64,000 nt of DNA from Rhodospirillales bacterium (GCA_018432935.1 JAHDSF010000006.1:434001-498000), one strand, 5' to 3'; shown: positions 28,093 through 37,366, numbered from the stretch's first letter. The notes: generated from the sequence alone by a model not told the origin. Numbers and translations are program-made.

Positions 28093-29313
28093 ATGGACAC
28101 CGGACTGATCCTTGTCGTGTTCGTGCTGGTCTACGTCGGCATGGCCCTGGGGCGCTGGCCGTGGCTGGCGATCGACCGCACCGGGGTGGCGATGGTCGGC
28201 GCCATCGTGCTGTTCGTGGCAGGCGAGATGGACGGGCCGGCAATCATGCGGGCGATCGACTTCCCGACCCTCGCCATCCTGTTTTCGCTGATGGTGCTGT
28301 CGGCGCAGGTGGCGGCCAGCCGCCTGTTCGACCGCTGCGGCGCCTCGATCGCGGCGAGCCGGGCTTCGCCCAGGAGGGTGCTGCTGCTGACCGTGCTGCT
28401 CACGGGCGGGCTCGCCGCGCTGCTGACCAACGACGTCGTGGTGTGGGCGATGACGCCGGTCCTGATGCGCGGCCTGGTCGCCCGCGGCCTCGACCCAAGG
28501 CCGTTCGGGATCGCGCTCGCCTGCGCCGCCAACGCCGGCTCGGCGGCAACCATGATCGGCAATCCGCAGAATCTGCTGATCGGCCAGGTCGGTGAGCTCC
28601 ACTTCTGGAGCTTCTTCGCGGTGTGCGGGGTGCCGGCGGCGATCGCGCTGGCGCTGGTCTACGGGGTGACGGCGATGGTGTGGCGGCGCGAGCTCGAGGA
28701 GGGCACGAGGAACGCCGCCGCCCCGGCCGCGCGCACGCTGCGTCGCCGGCCCCTGGTCAAGGCGCTGGTCGCTGTGGTCTGCCTGATCGTCATCTTCACC
28801 CTTCCGGTCGACCGCGCCACATGGACGCTGGCGATCGCCGCCGCCCTGTTCTGGAGCCGCACGATGACCACCCGGCGCATGCTCAGCATGGTCGACTGGC
28901 ACCTGCTGCTGTTGTTCGCAGGCCTGTTCGTGGTGACCGGGGCGCTCGCCGGGACCGGATTGCCGGCGCGCCTGCTGGAGGACGCCGCCGCGCTGGGCCT
29001 GAACTTGGGCGATTTCGCGCCGCTCGCCGCGCTTTCATTGCTCGGCAGCAACACGGTCGGCAACGTGCCCTTGGTGGCGTTGCTGCTGTCCTCGGCGCCC
29101 GACCTCGGGCCGGCCAGCCTCTACGCCCTGGCGCTGTTCAGCACGCTGTCGGGCAACCTGCTGGTGGTCGGCTCGATCGCCAACATCATCGTCGTCGAGC
29201 GGGCCCGCGAGGCCGGGGTCTCGATCGGCTTCGCCGACTACGCCCGGGTGGGGGTGCCGGTGACGCTGGCAAGCCTGATCGTCAGTTATCTGTGGCTTGC
29301 CGTCGTGCTATGA
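28093..29313 (+). CDS. Ion transporter superfamily permease (ArsB/CitM/SLC13-like)
   Basis: A 406-aa inner-membrane protein with about 11 hydrophobic segments and the two-fold inverted repeat of the ion transporter superfamily. The tell-tale sequences are LLTGGLAALLTNDVVVWAMTPVLM and NAGSAATMIGNPQNLLIG in the first half, and SLLGSNTVGNVPLVALLL and LSGNLLVVGSIANIIV in the second. The TND and SNTVGN motifs resemble anion/dicarboxylate or arsenite transporters, but no ATPase or arsenic gene is nearby. It lies just after malQ (31-nt gap) and just before an acid-sugar dehydratase gene, so an organic-acid substrate is a reasonable guess. Confidence 0.83.
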   Translation: MDTGLILVVFVLVYVGMALGRWPWLAIDRTGVAMVGAIVLFVAGEMDGPAIMRAIDFPTLAILFSLMVLSAQVAASRLFDRCGASIAASRASPRRVLLLTVLLTGGLAALLTNDVVVWAMTPVLMRGLVARGLDPRPFGIALACAANAGSAATMIGNPQNLLIGQVGELHFWSFFAVCGVPAAIALALVYGVTAMVWRRELEEGTRNAAAPAARTLRRRPLVKALVAVVCLIVIFTLPVDRATWTLAIAAALFWSRTMTTRRMLSMVDWHLLLLFAGLFVVTGALAGTGLPARLLEDAAALGLNLGDFAPLAALSLLGSNTVGNVPLVALLLSSAPDLGPASLYALALFSTLSGNLLVVGSIANIIVVERAREAGVSIGFADYARVGVPVTLASLIVSYLWLAVVL

Positions 29314-29353
29314 GCTATCGCCGGGCTCGCCTCGCAGATACACGGAGCGCATC

Positions 29354-30559
29354 ATGAAGATCACCGCCATCGAGACCCTGCGGCTGGAGGAGTTCGACAA
29401 CCTCCTGTGGGTCTACGTTCACACCGACGAGGGGGTGAGCGGGCTGGGCGAGACCTTCTTCGGGCCGCGCGCCGTCGAGGCCTACCTGTTCGAGACCGCG
29501 GCGCCGCTGCTGCTCGGGCAGGACCCGCTGCGCATCGACTGGCTCGGCCGCAGGCTTCAGGGCTACCTCGGCTTCCGCCATTCCGGGGTCGAGACCCGCG
29601 GCGCCTCGGCGATCGACATCGCACTGTGGGATTTGTGGGGCAAGGCGACCGGGCAGCCGGTCTGGCAGCTCCTGGGCGGCCGTCACCGCGAGCGGGTGCG
29701 GACCTACAACACCTGCGCCGGCTACCGCTACATCCGTTCCAACCGCGGGCAGCTGACCGAGAACTGGGGCACCGGCGGCAAGGCCGGCCCGTACGAGGAC
29801 CTCGACGCCTTCCTGTCGCGCGCCGACGAACTGGCGCAGAGCCTGCTCGATCAGGGCATCACGGCGATGAAGATCTGGCCGCTCGACCCTTATGCCGAGG
29901 CGTCCGGCGGCCTCTACATCTCGGCGCCCGACCTGCGCAAGGGGTTGGAGCCGTTCGCCAAGATCCGCGCCGCGGTGGGCGACCGCATGGACGTGATGCT
30001 GGAATGCCATTCGCTGTGGAACGTGCCGACCGCGGTGCAGATCGCCCGCGCGCTGGAGGAGTACGACCCCTTCTGGATTGAGGACCCGACGCGGGCGGAC
30101 TGCATGGCCAACCTGGCGGAGTTCCGTTCCCAGGTGAACGTTCGCGTCACCGCCAGCGAGACGATCTCCGGCCGCCACGGCTTCCGCGACCTGCTGGAGG
30201 CCGGCGGGGTCGACGTGGTCATGCTCGACCTGTCGTGGATGGGCGGCCTCACCGAGGCCAAGGCGGTGGCCGGCATGGCCGAGACCTACCACCTGCCGGT
30301 GGCGCCCCACGACTGCACCGGGCCGGTCGTCTACGCCGCCTCGACGCACCTGTCGGTCCACGCCCCCAATGCCCTGCTCCAGGAAAGCGTGCGGGCGTTC
30401 TACACCGGCTGGTACACCGAGGTGACGACAGCCCTGCCGGTGGTCGAGAACGGCATGGTGCGCCCGCCGGAGGGGCCCGGCCTCGGCATGGACCTGCTGC
30501 CCGACATCCGCAGTCGCAAGGACGCGGTGGTGCGCACGATGACGGTGGACGAGCTGTGA
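29354..30559 (+). CDS. Enolase-superfamily (mandelate racemase subgroup) acid-sugar dehydratase
   Basis: A 401-aa protein with the N-terminal capping domain (MKITAIETLRLEEFDNLLWVYV, GASAIDIALWDLWGKATG) and a TIM barrel. Metal and catalytic residues can be traced: K in TAMKIWP, E217-C-H219 (the D/E-x-H pattern of sugar-acid dehydratases), E243 in WIEDPTR, Glu in VTASETISG, Asp in VMLDLSWMGG and H319 in APHDCTGP. This favours dehydration of an aldonic or uronic-derived acid over racemisation. The substrate is unknown. The ATG at 29354 is preceded by ACGGAG. The stop overlaps the GTG of the next gene, so the two are coupled. Confidence 0.85.
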   Translation: MKITAIETLRLEEFDNLLWVYVHTDEGVSGLGETFFGPRAVEAYLFETAAPLLLGQDPLRIDWLGRRLQGYLGFRHSGVETRGASAIDIALWDLWGKATGQPVWQLLGGRHRERVRTYNTCAGYRYIRSNRGQLTENWGTGGKAGPYEDLDAFLSRADELAQSLLDQGITAMKIWPLDPYAEASGGLYISAPDLRKGLEPFAKIRAAVGDRMDVMLECHSLWNVPTAVQIARALEEYDPFWIEDPTRADCMANLAEFRSQVNVRVTASETISGRHGFRDLLEAGGVDVVMLDLSWMGGLTEAKAVAGMAETYHLPVAPHDCTGPVVYAASTHLSVHAPNALLQESVRAFYTGWYTEVTTALPVVENGMVRPPEGPGLGMDLLPDIRSRKDAVVRTMTVDEL

Positions 30560-31614
30560 ACGCGCCGGGCTCGCCGCCTGCCGGGCCGGGCAGGGGAGGA
30601 TTGTCGCTGTTCCCCCGTGCCCGGGACTTTGCGGTCTCGGTGATCGGTCAGAGCTCCAGGCTGTTCCTGACCCTGCTGAAGATCATGCTGCCGGTGATGA
30701 TCGCCGTGCGCCTGGCCGACCAGTTCGGGTTGATCGTGCTGGTGAGCCGGCTGTTCGAGCCGCTGATGTCGCTGATCGGGCTGCCGGCCGAGATGGGCAT
30801 CGTGTGGGCGACCGGCGCCTTCGTCGGCACCTACGCCGCCATCGGCGCCTTCATCGAGCTGCATGGAACGCTGGACCTGACGGTCGCCCAGGCGACGGTA
30901 ATCAGCTCGTTGATTCTGACCGCCCATGCCCTGCCCCTGGAGCAGGGGATCGTCAGGAGGGCCGGGCCCAGCTTCTTCGTCACCGGCCTTGTGCGGCTGG
31001 TCGGCGCGTTCGTCTACGGCTGGATCCTGTTCCGCGTCTACCAGGCCGGGGGATGGCTGCAGGAACCGCTGCGGATCGCCTGGCTCCCCGAGGCGCGGTT
31101 GCAGACGAGCTGGGTGGTGTGGGCCAGGGATTCCGCACTCTCGCTGGCCGCGTTCTTCGCCATCATCACCGCCCTGATCGTGCTCCTGCGGCTGCTCGAC
31201 GCGATCGGGTTCAACCGCGTCCTCGCCCGTCTGCTGGCGCCTTTCCTGGGGATCATGAAGATCGACCAGAGCGCCACCGGGGTGACGATGATCGGGGTCC
31301 TGCTCGGCCTCGGCTTCGGCGGGGGCCTCATCATCAACGAGGCGCGGCGCGGGACGATGCAGCCGCGCACGGTCTTTCTCGCGCTGACGCTGCTCGGCTT
31401 CTTCCACAGCCTGATCGAGGAGCCGCTCGTCTTCCTGACCATCGGGGCCGACCTCTCGGGAACCCTGGTCGGGCGCATCGTCTTCGCGGTGCTCGCCACC
31501 GCGGTCCTGGGGCGGATCGTGATGGCCCTGCCGGACCGCATCTTCTACCGGTTCCTGTTCAGCCGGGCGGCGGCGGGGATCCCGGCCCAGCCGCAGGGCG
31601 AAGGCCGGCCCTGA
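30556..31614 (+). CDS. Gate-domain (nucleoside-recognition / spore-maturation-like) membrane protein
   Basis: A 352-aa polytopic membrane protein with a Gate-type hydrophobic domain in two halves: LLKIMLPVMIAVRLADQFG...FEPLMSLIGLPAEMGIVWATGAFVGTYAAIGA and, later, LLAPFLGIMKIDQSATGVTMIGVLLGLGFGGGLIINEA. This duplicated layout is seen in nucleoside-recognition and YjiH-like proteins of unknown transport role. The start is taken as the GTG at 30556, which overlaps the dehydratase stop; the ribosome site is weak, so the exact start is uncertain. It belongs to the preceding transporter-dehydratase module. Confidence 0.78.
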   Translation: MNAPGSPPAGPGRGGLSLFPRARDFAVSVIGQSSRLFLTLLKIMLPVMIAVRLADQFGLIVLVSRLFEPLMSLIGLPAEMGIVWATGAFVGTYAAIGAFIELHGTLDLTVAQATVISSLILTAHALPLEQGIVRRAGPSFFVTGLVRLVGAFVYGWILFRVYQAGGWLQEPLRIAWLPEARLQTSWVVWARDSALSLAAFFAIITALIVLLRLLDAIGFNRVLARLLAPFLGIMKIDQSATGVTMIGVLLGLGFGGGLIINEARRGTMQPRTVFLALTLLGFFHSLIEEPLVFLTIGADLSGTLVGRIVFAVLATAVLGRIVMALPDRIFYRFLFSRAAAGIPAQPQGEGRP

Positions 31615-31718
31615 GCCGCGTTTGCGGCCGCGACACATTCGCAACATCTCAGAACCTGGACCCTGCGAGAGTCTTAACAACTCTCTAATCGCGGGCGAAA
31701 CTTTTTAAACTTTCTAAG

Positions 31719-31747
31719 TTGACGTTGCAACACGGCAACCGTAACGT
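31719..31747 (+). promoter_or_regulatory. Candidate promoter for the beta-helix/RTX gene
   Basis: TTGACG (31719-31724) and TAACGT (31742-31747) are spaced by 17 nt inside an AT-rich part of the 270-bp gap upstream of 31885. A weak 6-bp hairpin (31667-31672 with 31680-31685) just upstream might end the preceding operon. The predicted leader is about 130 nt. Confidence 0.4.
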
Positions 31748-31884
31748 CCGACACGGACAAAACAGCAGAATGTTGCATCCAAATTCGACCCGTTTCCGCA
31801 GAAGGGGAGACGGAGCCCGCCCTGGGCCGAAGCGGCCACCGAAGAGGGCCGGGCGGGGGTAGCGAGTGTAATACGGAGGTCGTA

Positions 31885-34152
31885 GTGGCGACTTACTATA
31901 TCGACGCCAAGAACGGAAACGACGGAAACAGCGGGACTTCGGAAGGGAGCGCGTGGGCGTCCCTCAACAAGGTGAACCAGCAGGCGTTCAAGCCGGGCGA
32001 CACCATCCTCTTTCACGCCGGCGATGTCTTCAAAGGCATGCTGGACCCGTCCTCCTCCGGCACCGCCGGGGCCCCGATCACCTTCGGCAGCTACGGCAAG
32101 GGCCCGGCTCCGGTGATCGATGCCGGCGTGACGGTCGCCGACAACGCCTGGACCAAGGTGTCCGGCAACGTCTGGCAGGCCTCGGTGGCCAAGCAGGGCG
32201 CCAATGATCCGGCCAAGGTCCTGTTCGATGGCGAGGCCGGCAACATCCAGGCGAACGGCGTCAGTGCCGTCGACGGTCCCGGCGACTGGTGCTGGAGCGG
32301 CGGCAAGGTCTACGTCTACAGCGCCCAGAACCCCGGCACCGCCTTCGACAGCGTCCAGGTGGCGGTGCGCGACGCCGGCATCCTGATCAACAACGTCGAC
32401 CATATCCGCGTCCAGGGCCTCGAGGTCATGCTCGGCCGCGAAGGCGTCAACGTGGTCGGCAGCAACGGCACCCGGCTGGTCGACCTCAACGTCCACGACA
32501 GCGTGCGCAACGGCATCCAGCTCGACGGCTCGACCAACACGCTGGTCGACGGCGGCAGCTCGCACCACAACGGCATCGACGGCGAGCCGGGCAAGATGAC
32601 CCATCTCGGCCATGGCGTGCACATCAACAAGGGCGCGGCCAACAACGTGGTCCGCGGCCTCGACCTGCACGACAACGCCGAGGACGGGGTCCAGTTCGGC
32701 AATTCCGCCGGCAACGGCAACCAGATCGTCGACAACAAGATCTGGGGCAACCGCGAGGACGGGGTCGACATCAAGAACGGCTCGCAGTCCTTCGACGGCA
32801 ACCAGATCTATGGCAACAAAGAGAACGCGATCCTCATCCACAACACCGCGCAGACCATCACCCTCACCGACAACCTGCTGAAGACCAAGGAAAGCGGCAA
32901 CGCCCTCGACGTCAGCGAGGGACGAGTGGTTTCGAGCGGCAATCTTTACGAGGGCGTCACCTCCTACTCGGTCGAGGTCGTTTCCAAGGACGGGTCGTCG
33001 TTCAAGAACGACGTCTTCGTCGACGGCGGGTCCAACACCCACGCCTCGGTGCGGATCGCCGGCGGATCGAACACGATCGCGGACAGCACTTTCGTCCGCC
33101 ATGGCGACGGCGTCGCCATCAAGGCCGACGGCGGCACCGTCAAGGTCACCGGCGCCGAGTTCTACGGCAACAGCGCGACATCCGGAAGCGTGTCGATCTC
33201 CGGCTCCGTCACCAAGCCGGCCGCGGCATGGGATCCGCCCGGCGGCATTGCCGGCGATGCCGGAAACGGCGGCGGCGGTAACGGCGGCCCCAGCGGTCCG
33301 AGCGTTCCCGACGACGGCGGCAGCGATTCCGGCGTCGGCAGTGCGCCACCGCGCACGGTGACCGGCACCACAGGCGACGACGTGCTCAAGGGTTCGGCCG
33401 GGTCCGACACCTTCGTCATCGGCTCGCCTTCCGGGCACGACGTCATCAAGGGCTTCGATCTCGGACTGGACAAGATCGACCTCCGCGCCCACGCCGGAGA
33501 AACCTTCGCGTCGCTCAAGCAGGACGCCGAGAAGGCCAGCGGGAACACCATCCTGCACCTGACCGACGGCAGCGACCTGACGCTTTCCGGCATCGATCTC
33601 GGACAACTCCGCGACAGCCACTTCGTGTTCGGCTCGTCGACGCCGGATTCCGGGACGGTCCGCGGCACCGTCAAGGCCGACAAGCTGGCGGGGACCGGCG
33701 GCGACGACAGCCTGGACGGCCTGGCCGGCAACGACACGCTCGACGGCAAGGCCGGAAACGACAAGCTGATCGGAGGCGGCGGCAACGACAAGCTGATCGG
33801 CGGCGCAGGCAACGACGACCTGCTCGGCGATGCCGGGAGGGACGTGCTGCGCGGCGGCGCCGGCGACGACAGGCTGACCGGCGGCTCCGGCAACGACGTG
33901 CTGTCGGGTCACCAGGGCCGCGACACCTTCGTGTTCTCGCGTGGCGGCGGCGCCGACGTCATCAAGGACTTCCAGCCCGGCGTCGACATCATCGACGTCA
34001 GCGCCTTCGGGCTCGCCGGCGACCGCACCGCCTTCCTGGACAGCGGCGTCGACGGCCGCGGCGGCGCCACCTTCGACCTCGGCGGCGGCACCGGGATCAC
34101 CCTCGCCAACGTCTCGGTCGACGACCTCTCGCCGCAGGACGTCGTCATGTAG
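31885..34152 (+). CDS. Secreted right-handed beta-helix protein with RTX repeats (epimerase/lyase-like)
   Basis: A 755-aa protein without a Sec signal peptide. Residues 1-440 form a right-handed parallel beta-helix starting with YYIDAKNGNDGNSG...GDTILFHAGDVFKG, the usual opening of polysaccharide lyases and mannuronan epimerase-like proteins. The repeats are rich in Asn and His (VHDSVRNGIQLDG, NGNQIVDNKIWGNREDGVDI). A Gly-rich linker (about 450-490) leads to one isolated RTX block (TTGDDVLKGSAGSDTFVIG), then a run of GGxGNDxL nonapeptides (about 600-680) and a C-terminal region expected to carry the type I secretion signal. The start is a GTG at 31885 with CGGAGGT upstream. Ca2+-dependent folding outside the cell is expected. 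Action on the polymer of the algD locus is attractive but unproven. Confidence 0.82.
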   Translation: MATYYIDAKNGNDGNSGTSEGSAWASLNKVNQQAFKPGDTILFHAGDVFKGMLDPSSSGTAGAPITFGSYGKGPAPVIDAGVTVADNAWTKVSGNVWQASVAKQGANDPAKVLFDGEAGNIQANGVSAVDGPGDWCWSGGKVYVYSAQNPGTAFDSVQVAVRDAGILINNVDHIRVQGLEVMLGREGVNVVGSNGTRLVDLNVHDSVRNGIQLDGSTNTLVDGGSSHHNGIDGEPGKMTHLGHGVHINKGAANNVVRGLDLHDNAEDGVQFGNSAGNGNQIVDNKIWGNREDGVDIKNGSQSFDGNQIYGNKENAILIHNTAQTITLTDNLLKTKESGNALDVSEGRVVSSGNLYEGVTSYSVEVVSKDGSSFKNDVFVDGGSNTHASVRIAGGSNTIADSTFVRHGDGVAIKADGGTVKVTGAEFYGNSATSGSVSISGSVTKPAAAWDPPGGIAGDAGNGGGGNGGPSGPSVPDDGGSDSGVGSAPPRTVTGTTGDDVLKGSAGSDTFVIGSPSGHDVIKGFDLGLDKIDLRAHAGETFASLKQDAEKASGNTILHLTDGSDLTLSGIDLGQLRDSHFVFGSSTPDSGTVRGTVKADKLAGTGGDDSLDGLAGNDTLDGKAGNDKLIGGGGNDKLIGGAGNDDLLGDAGRDVLRGGAGDDRLTGGSGNDVLSGHQGRDTFVFSRGGGADVIKDFQPGVDIIDVSAFGLAGDRTAFLDSGVDGRGGATFDLGGGTGITLANVSVDDLSPQDVVM
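33691..33930 (+). repeat. RTX nonapeptide-coding repeats
   Basis: In-frame, degenerate tandem repeats of about 27 nt encode GGxGNDxLx nonapeptides (for example GGAGNDDLLG and GGSGNDVLS). Each pair forms a Ca2+-binding beta-roll turn. They mark the protein for type I secretion; no T1SS genes are in this window. Confidence 0.85.
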
Positions 34153-34206
34153 GGTGAGGGGTAACCACGGGGGAGATGCGGCCGGCGACGGCCGCCGCCC
34201 TCACCC

Positions 34207-34240
34207 GAAACCCCCTTCCCGGCGCCGGGAAGGGGGTTTC
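34207..34240. terminator. Bidirectional terminator-like palindrome
   Basis: A perfect 34-nt palindrome (arms 34207-34223 and 34224-34240, centred on GGCGCC) lies between the convergent beta-helix gene and the TRAP dctP gene. The right flank is TTTCCTATT. It could stop transcription from both sides. Confidence 0.6.
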
Positions 34241-34296
34241 CTATTGGGCGGCGAAGCCGCGGCGCGGTCCCCCGCGCCGCGTGCTCGCTCGACTGG

Positions 34297-35307
34297 CTAC
34301 TTCTTCTTCCGCACCTCGGCGAGGGCAGCCATCATCTTGTCGACGACTTCCTTGCCGATGGTCGGGGCGTGCTTCTCGTACACGGCCTTGGCCTGGTCGC
34401 GGATGCGCGCCTGCTCTTCGGGCGCCAGCTCGTTGACCTGCATGCCCTCCTTCTTGAGCTTGGCCAGCGACTTGTCGGACAGGGCACGGGACACCTTGCG
34501 CTGCTCGTCGCGGCCGGCGATCGCGCATTCGGACAGCGCCTTCTGCTCGTCCTGCGACAGCTCGTCCCACATCTTCTTCGAGTACAGCACCATGAACGGC
34601 GTGTAGGCGTGGTTGGTGATCGAGAGGTACTTCTGGACTTCGTAGAACTTCGAGGTGTCGATGGTGACGAACGGGTTCTCCTGGCCGTCGATCGCCTTGG
34701 TCTCGAGCGCGGTGAACACCTCGCCGAAGGCCATCGGCACCGCGTTGGCGCCCATGTTCTTGAAGGTGTCGAGGAAGATGTTGTTCTGCATGACGCGCAC
34801 CTTCACGCCTTGGAAGTCCTCCCACTTCGTGATCGGACGGCGCGAGTTGGTCATGTTGCGGAAGCCGTTCTCCCAGTAGGCCAGGTTCACCAAGCCGACC
34901 GACGGCATCATGTCGGTGATGTACTTGCCGAACGGGCCGTCAAGGACGGCATCGGCCTCCTGCGAGCTGGCGAACAGGAACGGCAGGTCGAACACGCCGA
35001 GCGCGGGCAGGATCCCGACCAGCGGCGAGGTCGAGGGGATGACCATCTCCTGGGTTCCCGAGCGCAGCGCCTGGGTGGCCTGGAGATCGTTGCCGAGCGA
35101 AGCGCCCCAGAAGCCGGTGATCTTCATCTTGCCGCCCGACTTCTGGCCCACGCACTCGTTCATCTTGGCAACGCCGTTGCCGACCGGGTGGTCCTGGTTG
35201 ACGCCGTTGGACAGCCGCAGGTTCCGTTCGGCGAATTGGGCGCTGGCGGGTGCCGCGCTCACCAGAGCGGCAACTGCGCCGAGAACGAGGGCCTTTGTCA
35301 TTTTCAT
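34297..35307 (-). CDS. dctP: TRAP transporter solute-binding protein (DctP)
   Basis: A 336-aa periplasmic solute receptor. The signal peptide is MKMTKALVLGAVAALVSAAPASA, cleaved after ASA. Family sequences include LSNGVNQDHPVGNGVAKMNE, GVFDLPFLFASSQEADAV, GLVNLAYWENGFRNMTNSRRPI, and KVRVMQNNIFLDTFKNMGANAVPMAFGEVFTALETKAIDGQENP, where the arginine in VRVMQN is the usual carboxylate anchor. The substrate is therefore probably an organic acid. The ATG at 35307 has AGGAGG 9 nt upstream. It is the last of three genes (Q-M-P order on the minus strand). Confidence 0.95.
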   Translation of the reverse strand: MKMTKALVLGAVAALVSAAPASAQFAERNLRLSNGVNQDHPVGNGVAKMNECVGQKSGGKMKITGFWGASLGNDLQATQALRSGTQEMVIPSTSPLVGILPALGVFDLPFLFASSQEADAVLDGPFGKYITDMMPSVGLVNLAYWENGFRNMTNSRRPITKWEDFQGVKVRVMQNNIFLDTFKNMGANAVPMAFGEVFTALETKAIDGQENPFVTIDTSKFYEVQKYLSITNHAYTPFMVLYSKKMWDELSQDEQKALSECAIAGRDEQRKVSRALSDKSLAKLKKEGMQVNELAPEEQARIRDQAKAVYEKHAPTIGKEVVDKMMAALAEVRKKK

Positions 35308-35336
35308 TGGACGTTTCCTCCTGCAGGGTTGAATGG

Positions 35337-36620
35337 CTAGCGCCCGCGCAGCCATGCCAGCGGCGCGGTCACCAGCTCGGGAAAAGCGATCAGCAAGGCG
35401 AGGACGACGAGCTGGGCGATCAGAAACGGGCTGACGCCGCGGATCACCGCGCTCATCGGCACCCGCCCGACGCCGCATACGACGTTGAGGACGACCCCGA
35501 CCGGCGGCGTCAGCAGCCCGATCGCGTTGTTGATGATGAACAGGACGCCGAAGTAGATCGGGTCGATCCCCGCCTGCTTCACCAGCGGCATCAGGACCGG
35601 GGTCAGGATCAGCACGGTCGGGGTGAAGTCCAGCGCGGTTCCGACCATGAACACCAGCGCCATCATCACGATCATGACCAGCGTCTTGTTGTCGATGAAC
35701 GGCTGGACCATGGCGCCGACCTCGGCGGGGATGTTGGCCTGGGTGATCAGCCACGAAGACACCAGGGCCGCCGCCACCAGGAACATCACGACCGCGGTCG
35801 TCTTGGCCGCCACCAGGAAGACGCCATACAGCATCGACGGCTTCAGCTCGCGATAGACGAACATGCCGACCAGCATCGCGTAGACCGCCGCGATGACCGC
35901 CGCCTCGGTCGGCGTGACGATACCCCACTTGATGCCGCCCAGCACGATCACCGGCATCAGAAGCGCGAAGAAGCCGTCGACCAGGGCGCGCACGCGCTCG
36001 CGGAGCGAGCTGCGGGGCGAAGTCTCGAGCACCTCCTTGCGGCTGACGATCGCCCATGCGATCACCAGCGAGATGCCCAGCATCAGGCCGGGTACGATGC
36101 CGCCGAGGAAGAGTTGGGTAATCGACACGTTGGCGGCGACGCCGAACACGATGAAGCCGATCGACGGCGGGATGACGGGCGCGATAATGCCGCCGGCGGC
36201 GATCAGGCCGGCGGAACGCGGAATGTCGTAGCCTGCGTTGCGCATCATCGGCAGCAGGATCGCCGCGAGCGCCGCCGAATCGGCGGCCGCCGAGCCCGAC
36301 AGCGAGGCCATGATGATTGAGGCGGCGATGGCGACGTAGCCGAGCCCGCCGTGGATGTGGCCGACGCAGACGACGGCGAAATTGACGATCCGCTTGGACA
36401 GACCGCCGACGTTCATCAGCTCGCCGGCCAGAAGGAAGAAGGGCACCGCGAGAAGCTGGAAGTTGTCGGCGCCGACAATGAGGTTCTGGGCCACGATCTG
36501 GCTGTCGAAGATGCCCTGCCAAAGCATCAGCGCCAGCCCGCAGACGATCAGCGCGAACGCGATCGGCATCCCCAGTGCCATCGACCCCAGGAGGGACACG
36601 AGGAAGACGGCAACCGTCAT
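35337..36620 (-). CDS. dctM: TRAP transporter large permease (DctM)
   Basis: A 427-aa membrane protein with about 12 hydrophobic segments and the DctM repeats: PFFLLAGELMNVGGLSKRIVNFA, SGSAAADSAALAAILLPMMRNAGYDIPRSAGLIAAGG, and GTALDFTPTVLILTPVLMPLVKQAGIDPIYFGVLFIINNAIGLLTPPVG. It forms the Na+-coupled transport core with DctQ. It overlaps dctQ by 4 nt and is followed by dctP after 29 nt. Confidence 0.96.
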   Translation of the reverse strand: MTVAVFLVSLLGSMALGMPIAFALIVCGLALMLWQGIFDSQIVAQNLIVGADNFQLLAVPFFLLAGELMNVGGLSKRIVNFAVVCVGHIHGGLGYVAIAASIIMASLSGSAAADSAALAAILLPMMRNAGYDIPRSAGLIAAGGIIAPVIPPSIGFIVFGVAANVSITQLFLGGIVPGLMLGISLVIAWAIVSRKEVLETSPRSSLRERVRALVDGFFALLMPVIVLGGIKWGIVTPTEAAVIAAVYAMLVGMFVYRELKPSMLYGVFLVAAKTTAVVMFLVAAALVSSWLITQANIPAEVGAMVQPFIDNKTLVMIVMMALVFMVGTALDFTPTVLILTPVLMPLVKQAGIDPIYFGVLFIINNAIGLLTPPVGVVLNVVCGVGRVPMSAVIRGVSPFLIAQLVVLALLIAFPELVTAPLAWLRGR

Positions 36621-37153
36621 TCCAGATGCCCTTTCACGCTGTCCGCTTCCTCATACTCTCCCGCGAAGTTGGCAAGCTCGGCTTCGCTGATCCGGTTGGC
36701 GATCGTGCGGTAGAGCCGGATCGCGGTCATCACGCCGATGCCGACGCTGGTGAAGTACCCGACGTCGAAGACGGCACTCATCGGCAGCCCGGTGATCGGC
36801 GCTACTGCCGAGGCATTGATCGCTTCCTGCTTCCAGGTCCCCCAGAAGAAGACGGCGCAGCAGATCAGCACGAAGATGTCGGTGAGCGCCATGCAGATCC
36901 GGCGCCCCCGGCGGCCGAACAGGCGGACCAGGGTGTCGACTCCGAGATGCGAGTTCTCGCGCGCGACCACCACTGCGCCGATGAACGTCAGCCAGACGAA
37001 GAAGTAGCGGGACAGCTCCTCGGAGATGTCGATGCCGGAGTCGAACAGGTATCGCAACACGACGTTGCCGAACACCATGACGACCATGCCGGCCAGCAGG
37101 AGAACCAGTATGACCTCGAGGACTTTGAAAAAGCGGTCAACGTACGGGGCCAT
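36617..37153 (-). CDS. dctQ: TRAP transporter small permease (DctQ)
   Basis: A 178-aa protein with four hydrophobic segments. The signature regions are VFGNVVLRYLFDSGIDISEELSRYFFVWLTFIGAVVVARENSHLGVDTL, including the conserved E-E-x-x-R/W-F-F and the H-L-G-V-D motif. It stabilises or couples the DctM permease. It is the first gene of the operon; its ATG at 37153 opens after a region with no further gene on this strand until 37430. Confidence 0.93.
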   Translation of the reverse strand: MAPYVDRFFKVLEVILVLLLAGMVVMVFGNVVLRYLFDSGIDISEELSRYFFVWLTFIGAVVVARENSHLGVDTLVRLFGRRGRRICMALTDIFVLICCAVFFWGTWKQEAINASAVAPITGLPMSAVFDVGYFTSVGIGVMTAIRLYRTIANRISEAELANFAGEYEEADSVKGHLE

Positions 37154-37366
37154 GCCGTTTTTTTCCTGGTGACCGGATCGCTCCCTCTGCGGACAAATGA
37201 GAGACTAGATGGGCAACCGACGTCAAGCCCTATGGGAGGGCGGCCGGCCGAGCTGCGGGATGAGGTGGCAATGTCGGTGCGGGAGCGGGTTCTCGTGCCG
37301 CGACGGACCCAATCCCGCTTCGCGCCGGCGCAGCCCAGGGCCGCGCGCGACCCGCCTCGGCCGACT

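Noticed and set aside
31615-31884. Small gene between the Gate-protein gene and the beta-helix gene
   Set aside because: No open frame with a ribosome site is seen; the stretch looks like promoter and leader.
34153-34296. Phage or IS end between the beta-helix and TRAP genes
   Set aside because: The only structure is a 34-nt palindrome between convergent genes, best explained as a terminator; no transposase or duplication is visible.
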